From an uncultured Paracoccaceae bacterium (GTDB lineage: Bacteria; Pseudomonadota; Alphaproteobacteria; Rhodobacterales; Rhodobacteraceae): DNA of 64,000 nucleotides. A model generated the notes under the pieces. The model did not search any database. It was not told the origin of the DNA and worked only from the letters and a program-made list of their open reading frames with translations. Shown in pieces: positions 33,598-40,790 of the stretch (position 1 is its first letter; each line of letters opens with the position of its first letter). Both the position numbers and the translations under genes were made by a program. The stretch is from positions 186,001 through 250,000 of the forward strand of contig CANMTR010000003.1 of assembly GCA_947500825.1 (NCBI GenBank), written 5' to 3'.

Positions 33598-34352
33598 GGG
33601 CGAGCCCGGCGCGGGTCATCAAGGCGATCTTCGCGCTGCAGATGGCGATCGGCGTGGCGCTCGTGGCGGGGGACATGTCCTTTGGCGTGCCATCGCTTCC
33701 GGGCGGCGACCGCGCCCCCGATCTCGACCAGCCGGTGCGCCCAGGCGACCAGACGCGCCGCTACCGGCCCGGCACCCTCCCCGACCGGCCCGACCGTCCG
33801 TTCCCGACGATGACGGACATGCCCGATCGCCTGACGCTTTCCGAGGCGCAACTCGACGGCCGGAACGTGCTCCGCATGGTGGGCACCATCGCGCCCGGCG
33901 ACGGCGAGAGGGTGCCGGACCTCCTGGCGGAGCGGGCGGGCGGGGCGGACCCGCCGCCGCTCGTTCTCCACTCCCCTGGCGGATCGGTGGAGGATGCGCT
34001 GCGGATCGGGCGCGCGGTGCGCGAGATGGGGCTGGAAACGGAGGTGGCCACCGGGGAGGCCTGCCTGTCGGCCTGCCCCTACCTGCTCGCCGGGGGTGTC
34101 GCGCGGCGCGTTCACGCGAACGGGTCCGTGGGCGTTCACCAGCATTACTTCGGCGAGAACACCGTCCTGCCGGCCTTCCTCGCGGTGAAGGACGTGCAGC
34201 GCGGCCAGGGGCGGGTCATGGCCTATCTCGACGAGATGGGAGTCGATCCGCTGCTCATGCAGCATGCCCTGACGACGCCGCCCGAATCGATCTACATCTT
34301 CGTGCCCGAAGAACTCGAACGCTACGCGATGACGACGCCCGGCGACACGTGA
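33594..34352 (+). CDS. Membrane-anchored ClpP/crotonase-fold protease-like protein
   Basis: A 252-residue protein with an N-terminal membrane anchor (about 9-26), a proline-rich linker (30-75) and a ClpP-like domain. The strand-helix block LVLHSPGGSVEDALRIGRAV matches the ClpP oxyanion loop. Candidate nucleophile Ser159 lies in GEACLSACPYLLAGG, and the histidine is His182 or His184 in GSVGVHQHYFG. Family members outside the true ClpP are poorly characterised. The anchor suggests the protease domain is in the periplasm. It is coupled by ATGA to the upstream membrane protein, a likely partner or substrate. Confidence 0.72.
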   Translation: MRASPARVIKAIFALQMAIGVALVAGDMSFGVPSLPGGDRAPDLDQPVRPGDQTRRYRPGTLPDRPDRPFPTMTDMPDRLTLSEAQLDGRNVLRMVGTIAPGDGERVPDLLAERAGGADPPPLVLHSPGGSVEDALRIGRAVREMGLETEVATGEACLSACPYLLAGGVARRVHANGSVGVHQHYFGENTVLPAFLAVKDVQRGQGRVMAYLDEMGVDPLLMQHALTTPPESIYIFVPEELERYAMTTPGDT

Positions 34353-34359
34353 GGGGGGC

Positions 34360-34394
34360 GGGCGGCGCGCGGGGCCGAAGCTCGCGCGCCGCCC
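34360..34394. terminator. Strong GC hairpin between convergent genes
   Basis: GGGCGGCGCGCG (34360-34371) pairs with CGCGCGCCGCCC (34383-34394) around an 11-nt loop. It fills the gap between the plus-strand protease-like gene and minus-strand glpV and could end both transcripts. No U tract is present, so termination would need Rho or serve as an RNA end-stabiliser. Confidence 0.55.
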
Positions 34395-34401
34395 CGGGGC
34401 A

Positions 34402-36123
34402 TCACTGCCAGGACTGGACGAGCTCGTCGTAGGAGATCGTCTGCGGCTCCTCGCGCTCGTTCTCCAGCGCGGGCTTGGGGGCGCCGGGCTGGTCGATCCA
34501 GTATTGCGGATCGCGCTCCTCGTTGAGGACCGGCCCCAGCTCGCCCTGAACGCCGGCGCGTTCCAGGCGGCTCATCACGTCCTCCATGTCCGCGCAGAGC
34601 GTGTCGAGCGCATCCTGGGTGGTCTTGGCGCCCGACATGGCGTCGCCGATATTCTGCCACCAGAGCTGCGCCAGGCGCGGGTAGTCGGGCACGTTGGTGC
34701 CCGTGGGCGACCACTGTGTGCGCGCAGGCGAGCGGTAGAACTCGACCAGACCGCCGAGGCGCGGCGCGCGCTCGGTGAAGTGCTCGGAGTTGATGGTGCT
34801 GTCGCGGATGAAGGTCAGCCCCACGTCGGACTTCTTCACGTCCACCGTCTTCGACGTGACGAACTGGGCATAGAGCCAGGCCGCCTTGGCCCGGTCGGTG
34901 GGGGTGGACTCCATGATCAGCCACGAGCCCACGTCCTGGTAGCCGACCTTCATCCCCTCTTCCCAGTAGACGCCGTGGGGGCTGGGGGCGAGGCGCCACT
35001 TGGGCGTTCCGTCCTCGTTCATCACCGCGTCACTGTCCACCAGGGGGGCGACGAAGGTGGTGTACATGAACATCTGCTGGGCGATGTTGCCCTGTCCCGG
35101 GACGGGCCCGGCCTCGGAGAAGGTCATGCCGGCGGCCTGGGGCGGTGCGTAGTCCTGCAGCCAGGTGATCGCCTTGTCGACGGCATAGACGGCCGCTGGC
35201 GAGTTCGTGGCCCCGCCGCGGGCCATGCAGGCGCCCACGGGCTGCGACTGCTCGTTGACGCGGATGCCCCATTCGTCCACCGGCAGGCCGTTGGGCTCGC
35301 CCGTGTCGCCCATCCCGGCCATGGACATCCATGCGTCGGTGTAGCGCCACCCCAGGGACGGGTCCTTCTTGCCGTAATCCATGTTGCCGAACACGGAGGA
35401 CGGAGAGCCCTCGATATAGCTCATGTCGCGCCCCGTGAAAAAGGCGGCGATGTCCTCGTAGGCGGCCCAGTTCACCGGCACGCCCAGCTCGTAGCCGTAT
35501 TCGTCCTGGAAGTCGGTCCTGGTCTGCTCGTCGTTGAACCAGTCGTAGCGGAACCAGTAGAGGTTCGCGAACTGCTGGTCGGGCAACTGGTAGAGGTTGC
35601 CGTCCGGCCCGGTAGTGAATTCGAGGCCGATGAAATCGTCGAGGTCCAGCGTCGGCGAGGTCACCTCGGCGCCGTCGCCCTCCATCCACTCGGTCAGGTT
35701 GCGCACCTGCCCGTAGCGCCAGTGGGTGCCGATCAGGTCGCTGTCGTTGACATAGGCGTCGTAGATATTCTCGTTCGACTGCATCTGGACCTGCAGCCGC
35801 TCGACCACGTCGCCCTCGCCGATCAGGTCGTGGGTGACGTTGATGCCGGTGATGGCGCTGAACGCCGGCGCCAGTACCTGGGACTCGTATTCATGGGTCG
35901 TGATCGTCTCGGAGACCACGTTGATGTCGAGCCCCTGGAACGCCTCCGCCGCATCGACGAACCATTGCATCTCGGCTTCCTGCTCCTCGCGGGAGAGCGT
36001 GGACACGCCGGCGATCTCGTCGTCGAGGAAGGTGCGCGCCTCCTCCATGCCGGCCAGCGCGGGCGGCGCCAGCAGGCCCGCCGCCAGGGCGAGCGCCGTG
36101 GTGGATCTGAGCGTCGATGTCAT
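34402..36123 (-). CDS. glpV: Glycerol ABC transporter substrate-binding protein
   Basis: A 573-residue periplasmic binding protein with signal peptide TLRSTTALALAAGLLAPPALA. The body (YVNDSDLIGTHWRYGQVRNL, QFANLYWFRYDWF, GLTFIRDSTINSEHF) matches the large binding protein of the glpSTPQUV glycerol system of Rhizobium leguminosarum. It is the last gene of a six-gene operon in exactly that order. GGGAGGA precedes the start. The length is larger than classical family 1 binders, as expected for this group. Glycerol as ligand is inferred from the operon match. Confidence 0.85.
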   Translation of the reverse strand: MTSTLRSTTALALAAGLLAPPALAGMEEARTFLDDEIAGVSTLSREEQEAEMQWFVDAAEAFQGLDINVVSETITTHEYESQVLAPAFSAITGINVTHDLIGEGDVVERLQVQMQSNENIYDAYVNDSDLIGTHWRYGQVRNLTEWMEGDGAEVTSPTLDLDDFIGLEFTTGPDGNLYQLPDQQFANLYWFRYDWFNDEQTRTDFQDEYGYELGVPVNWAAYEDIAAFFTGRDMSYIEGSPSSVFGNMDYGKKDPSLGWRYTDAWMSMAGMGDTGEPNGLPVDEWGIRVNEQSQPVGACMARGGATNSPAAVYAVDKAITWLQDYAPPQAAGMTFSEAGPVPGQGNIAQQMFMYTTFVAPLVDSDAVMNEDGTPKWRLAPSPHGVYWEEGMKVGYQDVGSWLIMESTPTDRAKAAWLYAQFVTSKTVDVKKSDVGLTFIRDSTINSEHFTERAPRLGGLVEFYRSPARTQWSPTGTNVPDYPRLAQLWWQNIGDAMSGAKTTQDALDTLCADMEDVMSRLERAGVQGELGPVLNEERDPQYWIDQPGAPKPALENEREEPQTISYDELVQSWQ

Positions 36124-36157
36124 TCCTGTCCTCCCATTTGTCAGTCGAAGTCGTGTC

Positions 36158-36430
36158 TCAGACGGTACGGAATATGCCCGCCGTCAGGACGAGTGACAGG
36201 CCCAGGGCTCCCCATTGCGGCCCGAGTGCCAGGCCGAGCCAGGCAAGGTTCACGAACCCCGCCACCAGCAAGGATATGAAGAGCCTGTCGCCCCGTGTCG
36301 TCTCGATCCCCAGGATACCCTTCCTCGGCGTCTCGGGATAGCGGATCGCGAGCCAGGACATGACGCCCAGGATCACGACGATCACCGCGAAGAAGGCCGC
36401 CGTGGGCCAGGTCCACGCCATCCAGGCCAT
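36158..36430 (-). CDS. glpU: Small membrane protein of the glycerol transporter, DUF2160
   Basis: A 90-residue protein with two to three helices (AAFFAVIVVILGVMSWLAI and NLAWLGLALGPQWGALGLSL) joined by YPETPRKGILGIETTRGDRL, the DUF2160 signature. In rhizobia this is GlpU, essential to the operon pattern but of unknown mechanism. Its start overlaps the stop of glpQ by one nucleotide (TGATG), and glpV follows. Confidence 0.85.
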   Translation of the reverse strand: MAWMAWTWPTAAFFAVIVVILGVMSWLAIRYPETPRKGILGIETTRGDRLFISLLVAGFVNLAWLGLALGPQWGALGLSLVLTAGIFRTV

Positions 36431-37326
36431 CACACCCTCCCCAGGGCGAAGCCCTTGGCAATGTAGTTGCGCACGAACCAGATCACGAGTGCGCCGGGGA
36501 TGATGGTCAGCACCCCCGCGGCGGCCAGAACGCCCCAATCGACACCGGCTGCGCCCACGGTGCGGGTCATGGTGGCGGCGATGGGCTTTGCGTCGACGCT
36601 CGTCAGGGTGCGCGACAAGAGCAGCTCCACCCAGGAAAACATGAAGCAGAAGAAGGCCGCCACCCCGATCCCCGACGAGATCAGCGGCATGAATATCTTC
36701 ACGAAGAAGCCGCCAAAGGAATGGCCGTCCACATAGGCGGTCTCGTCGATCTCGCGCGGCACGCCCCTCATGAAGCCCTCGAGTATCCAGACGGCGAGGG
36801 GCACGTTGAACAGGCAATGGGCCAGAGCCACAGCGATATGCGTGTCGAACAGCCCCACGGACGAGTAGAGCTGGAAGAACGGCAGCGCGAAGACGGCCGG
36901 CGGCGCCATGCGGTTGGTCAGGAGCCAGAAGAACAGGTGCTTGTCGCCCATGAACGTGTAGCGCGAGAAGGCGTAGGCGGCTGGCAGCGCCACGGAGATC
37001 GAGATCGCCGTGTTCATCACCACGTAGATCATCGAGTTGACATACCCCATGTACCACGTCGCGTCGGTCAGGATCGTGACGTAGTTCTGAAGCGTCAGGT
37101 TCCGCGGCCAGAGGGAGAAGGCGCCGAGGATCTCGGCGTTCGTCTTCAGGCTCATGTTCAGCAGCCAGTAGATCGGCAGCATGAGAAACCCGATATAGAG
37201 GACCATGACCACGGCCGAGCCGCTGAACCGGCTGCCGCGGGCCAGCCGGGTATTGGCGTCCTCGGGGCGCACGTCGCCCGGAAGGGTCGCGGCACCGGCC
37301 GCGCGGGGGGTGGTGGCGTCGCTCAT
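36430..37326 (-). CDS. glpQ: Glycerol ABC transporter permease, MalG type
   Basis: A 298-residue permease with six helices. The EAA loop that contacts the ATPases is in EGFMRGVPREIDETAYVDGH, followed by a conserved glycine region. The first 30 residues are a polar cytoplasmic extension. It overlaps glpP by 4 nt and glpU by 1 nt. Standard binding-protein-dependent inner-membrane component. Confidence 0.9.
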   Translation of the reverse strand: MSDATTPRAAGAATLPGDVRPEDANTRLARGSRFSGSAVVMVLYIGFLMLPIYWLLNMSLKTNAEILGAFSLWPRNLTLQNYVTILTDATWYMGYVNSMIYVVMNTAISISVALPAAYAFSRYTFMGDKHLFFWLLTNRMAPPAVFALPFFQLYSSVGLFDTHIAVALAHCLFNVPLAVWILEGFMRGVPREIDETAYVDGHSFGGFFVKIFMPLISSGIGVAAFFCFMFSWVELLLSRTLTSVDAKPIAATMTRTVGAAGVDWGVLAAAGVLTIIPGALVIWFVRNYIAKGFALGRV

Positions 37327-38195
37327 GCCCCGCCCTCCTGTTTGTCGAGATTCGTCATCACGATGTAGAAGACGTAGGAGATCACCATGATCACCAGGAA
37401 GTACATCAGCGAGAAGGCCGCCGCCGGGCCGAGGTCGAACTGCCCCAGCGCCATCTTCACCAGGTCGATGGACAGGAACGTGGTGGCGTTGCCGGGTCCC
37501 CCGCCCGTAAGGACAAACGGCTCCGTGTAGATCTTGAAGCTGTCCATGAAGCGCAGCAGGATCGCGATGGTCAGCACGCCGCGCATCTTCGGCAGTTCGA
37601 TGTAGCGAAACACCGACCAGCGCGAGGCCTGGTCGATCCGCGCGGCCTGGTAATAGGCGTCGGGGATCGACCGCAGCCCCGCATAGGCCAGGAGCGCCAC
37701 GAGCGACGTCCAGTGCCACACGTCCATGGCGATGACCGTGATCCAGGCCGCGTAGAAGCCTTGCGTATAGTTGTAGTCGATGCCCATCGCGTCGAGCGTA
37801 TGGCCCAAGAGCCCGATATCGACGCGCCCGAATATCTGCCAGATCGTGCCGACGACGTTCCAGGGGATCAGGAGCGGAAGCGCCATCAGGACGAGGCACA
37901 GGCTCGACCAGGCGCCCTTCTTGGGCATGTTTAGCGCGACGAATATGCCGAGCGGCACCTCGATGGCGAGGATGATTCCCGAGAACGCCAGTTGGCGAAC
38001 GAGCGCGTTCCACATCCGCTCGGAGTGGAGCATCTCGTCGAACCATTCGAGCCCGGCCCAGAAGAAGACGTTGTTGCCGAACGTGTCCTGCACCGAGTAG
38101 TTGACGACCGTCATCAGCGGCACCACCGCCGAGAAGGCGACGAGGATCAGGACGGGCAGGACCAGCAGCCACGCCTTTTCGTTACGCGTCTTCAT
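37323..38195 (-). CDS. glpP: Glycerol ABC transporter permease, MalF type
   Basis: A 290-residue permease with six helices (LLVLPVLILVAFSAVVPLM at the N terminus). The EAA-type loop is AGLRSIPDAYYQAARIDQAS. A periplasmic segment (NNVFFWAGLEWFDEMLHSER) sits after helix 1. It overlaps both neighbours by 4 nt, so the operon is translationally coupled throughout. Confidence 0.9.
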   Translation of the reverse strand: MKTRNEKAWLLVLPVLILVAFSAVVPLMTVVNYSVQDTFGNNVFFWAGLEWFDEMLHSERMWNALVRQLAFSGIILAIEVPLGIFVALNMPKKGAWSSLCLVLMALPLLIPWNVVGTIWQIFGRVDIGLLGHTLDAMGIDYNYTQGFYAAWITVIAMDVWHWTSLVALLAYAGLRSIPDAYYQAARIDQASRWSVFRYIELPKMRGVLTIAILLRFMDSFKIYTEPFVLTGGGPGNATTFLSIDLVKMALGQFDLGPAAAFSLMYFLVIMVISYVFYIVMTNLDKQEGGA

Positions 38196-39277
38196 GCCGC
38201 CTCCCTCTCCTCGTCGGGCGTCACGCGCCAGTCGTCCTCGTAGACGTTGACGCCGCCTTCAACGAACTGGACATGGGTGCCTCCGTCGGGCACCGGGCGG
38301 CCCTCGGGCACCACCGCCGCGAGCTCCTGGCCGTCCATCTCCAGGCGCACGATCCGATGCCGTCCGACATCCTCGACCCGTGTGACGCGGGCGGGCAGGC
38401 CGTGATCGCCGAGGCGTATATATTCGGGCCGAACGCCGATCTGGGTGCGCCCCGGGCCGGTGGTGTAGCTGCGGCCCAGGTCGAAGCGGGTGCCCGCGAC
38501 AACCGCCCGCGCCCCTTCGATCCGGGCCTCGAACAGGTTCATCCCCGGAGAGCCGATGAAGTAGCCGACAAAGGTGTGGCGCGGCCGCTCGAACAGCTCC
38601 TCGGGGGTGCCGATCTGGACCACGACGCCGTCGTTCATCACCACGACCCTGTCGGCGAAGGTCAGCGCCTCGGTCTGGTCGTGGGTGACGTAGATCATGG
38701 TGTGGCCGAAATCGCGGTGGAGCTGCTTGAGCTGGGTCCGGAGCTCCCACTTCATGTGCGGGTCGATCACCGTCAGCGGCTCGTCGAACAGGAGCGCATT
38801 GACGTCGTCGCGCACCATCCCGCGGCCCAGGCTGATCTTCTGCTTGGCATCCGCCGTCAGGCCGGCGGCGCGACGGTCGAGCCCGCCCTCCATGCCGATC
38901 ATGCGGCCCACGCGGCCCACCCGCTCGGCGATCTCGGCCGCGGGCAGGCCCCGGTTCTTGAGAGGGAAGGCCAGGTTCTCGCGCACCGTCATGGTGTCGT
39001 AGACCACCGGAAACTGGAAGACCTGCGCGATGTTGCGTTCGGCGGTGGACAGGGCGGTGACGTCGCGCCCGTCGAACAGGACCCGGCCGTGGCTCGGCAC
39101 CAGGAGGCCGGAGATGATGTTCAGGAGGGTGGACTTGCCGCAGCCCGAGGGGCCCAGGAGGGCATAGGCCTCGCCGTCGCGCCAGACGTGGTTCATCTCC
39201 TGCAACGCGAAATCGTCGGCCGAGCGAGGCTCGGAGAGGTAGGTGTGGGCGAGCTTGTCGAGCGTGATCTCTGCCAT
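38192..39277 (-). CDS. glpT: Glycerol ABC transporter ATP-binding protein, divergent signature
   Basis: A 361-residue ATPase. Walker A is GPSGCGKST, the Q loop is QVFQFPVVYDTM, and Walker B is VNALLFDEPLTVID. The ABC signature normally reading LSGGQ is replaced by TADAKQKISLGRG, so one of the two ATP sites of the GlpS-GlpT pair is probably degenerate. A C-terminal TOBE domain is present. The start overlaps the glpS stop (TGATG). The same asymmetry occurs in rhizobial homologues as far as I recall. Confidence 0.88.
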   Translation of the reverse strand: MAEITLDKLAHTYLSEPRSADDFALQEMNHVWRDGEAYALLGPSGCGKSTLLNIISGLLVPSHGRVLFDGRDVTALSTAERNIAQVFQFPVVYDTMTVRENLAFPLKNRGLPAAEIAERVGRVGRMIGMEGGLDRRAAGLTADAKQKISLGRGMVRDDVNALLFDEPLTVIDPHMKWELRTQLKQLHRDFGHTMIYVTHDQTEALTFADRVVVMNDGVVVQIGTPEELFERPRHTFVGYFIGSPGMNLFEARIEGARAVVAGTRFDLGRSYTTGPGRTQIGVRPEYIRLGDHGLPARVTRVEDVGRHRIVRLEMDGQELAAVVPEGRPVPDGGTHVQFVEGGVNVYEDDWRVTPDEEREAA

Positions 39278-40368
39278 CAGGCGGCCTCGGCGTAGGGGGC
39301 GGGCCGGACGAGGGCCCCGTCCGCGTCGAAGAGATAGACGTGCCGGGGCTCCAGATGCACGTCGAGCGCCGCACCGGGCTCCAGCTCGCGCACGCCCGGC
39401 ACGAGACCGATCCACCGATCTCCGTCGTGGTCGAGATGCACAAAGGTCTCGGACCCGGTGATCTCGGTCACCTGCAGCGTCGTGCCGAAGCGCGTCGCGC
39501 CCTCCTGCGGGGCGAGGCTCAGATGCGCGGGCCGGAATCCGGCGGTGTAGTGGCCGTCGGCGAGGGCCTCGTCGAGCCCGAGCGCCGCGACCGGCATGGT
39601 GCGCTGGTCGCCGTAGACGAGGTCGTCCCCCCGCTTCTCGATTTCGAGGAAGTTCATCGGCGGGTCGGAGAAGACGCGCGCCGTGGTCGCATCCGCCGGT
39701 CGGCGGTAGACCAGGGGCGTGTCGTCGAACTGCGTCACCCTGCCCTGCCACAATGTCGCGCAGCGCCCGCCCAGCAGCAGTGCCTCCTCGGGTTCGGTGG
39801 TGGCATAGACGAAGATCGCGCCGGATTCCGCGAAGATGCGCGGGATCTCGGCGCGCAGTTCCTCGCGCAGCTTGTAGTCGAGGTTGGCCAACGGCTCGTC
39901 GAGCAGGACGAGGCCCGCATCCTTGACCAAAGCGCGTGCAAGGGCGCAGCGCTGCTGCTGGCCGCCCGACAGCTCCAACGGGCGGCGGTCGAGCATGGGC
40001 GTGAGCTTCATCAACTCCGCCGTGCGTCCCACCCGGGCCTCGATCTCGTCGCGAGCCAATCCCTTGAGGCGCAACGGCGACGCGATGTTGTCGCGCACGC
40101 TCATGGTCGGGTAATTGATGAACTGCTGGTAGACCATCGCCACGTTGCGCTCCTGCACCCGGCGGTTGGTCACGTCCTCGTCCTCCCACGACACATGCCC
40201 GGCGCTGGGGCGGTCGAGCCCCGCCATCAGGCGCATCAGGGAGGTCTTGCCCGCGTTCGTCGGGCCCAGGAGCACGTTCATCGTGCCCTTTTCCAGACGA
40301 AGGTCCGTCGGGTGGATATGCGTGGCGTCGCCGACAACCTTCGACACGCCGTCGAGCGTCAGGGTCAC
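39277..40368 (-). CDS. glpS: Glycerol ABC transporter ATP-binding protein
   Basis: A 363-residue ATPase with a Walker A variant GPTNAGKTS, Q loop VYQQFINYP, intact signature LSGGQQQRCALARAL and Walker B GLVLLDEPLANLD. The usual H-loop histidine is replaced (YATTEPEEALLL), so the normal catalytic switch may be shared with GlpT. I chose GTG 40368 because GAGGAGGG lies 9 nt upstream; an ATG at 40401 would add eleven residues without a ribosome site. First gene of the operon. Confidence 0.88.
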   Translation of the reverse strand: MTLTLDGVSKVVGDATHIHPTDLRLEKGTMNVLLGPTNAGKTSLMRLMAGLDRPSAGHVSWEDEDVTNRRVQERNVAMVYQQFINYPTMSVRDNIASPLRLKGLARDEIEARVGRTAELMKLTPMLDRRPLELSGGQQQRCALARALVKDAGLVLLDEPLANLDYKLREELRAEIPRIFAESGAIFVYATTEPEEALLLGGRCATLWQGRVTQFDDTPLVYRRPADATTARVFSDPPMNFLEIEKRGDDLVYGDQRTMPVAALGLDEALADGHYTAGFRPAHLSLAPQEGATRFGTTLQVTEITGSETFVHLDHDGDRWIGLVPGVRELEPGAALDVHLEPRHVYLFDADGALVRPAPYAEAA

Positions 40369-40514
40369 GTCCGGGGTCCCTCCTCTGCCGTCTTCCCGCA
40401 TCGTGGCGTGCGGGTTCCCGCGGCGGGGGCCATCAAAGCCTTCCGTGGCCGCGGATGTCCAGTCCCGAGTCGCAAATCGGGCCGAATCTTCCCCTCGACG
40501 CTAGGGAAGCCGCG

Positions 40515-40790
40515 TCATCCGTCGCGACGGCGCGCACGAGACCCGCCGCGCCGTGCCGGACGGGGCGGATCGGACGTGGCCTCCCGAAGGGTGCGGATCA
40601 TCGGATGGTCGGCGGGTGCTTGGGAGTGGACGAGGAGCAACTCTGCCGCGGCCTTCTGCGCCGGCATGTCGTCGGGCAACGACAACGCCCAATCCAGCAG
40701 GATGGTGCGGCATTCGGCCAGCTCGATCCGGTCGATGTTGAATGCCTCGGCCACGAGGCCCTTGGGATCGGCGGGATGGCGGCGCTTCAT
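40515..40790 (-). CDS. Small conserved hypothetical protein downstream of glnE
   Basis: A 91-residue protein that I do not recognise. The central part (NIDRIELAECRTILLDWALS and MPAQKAAAELLLVHSQA) is helical, and the C terminus is a basic, arginine- and proline-rich tail. It overlaps the glnE stop by ATGA, so it is made together with GlnE. The gap 40402-40514 after it holds nothing clear. Confidence 0.65.
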   Translation of the reverse strand: MKRRHPADPKGLVAEAFNIDRIELAECRTILLDWALSLPDDMPAQKAAAELLLVHSQAPADHPMIRTLREATSDPPRPARRGGSRARRRDG

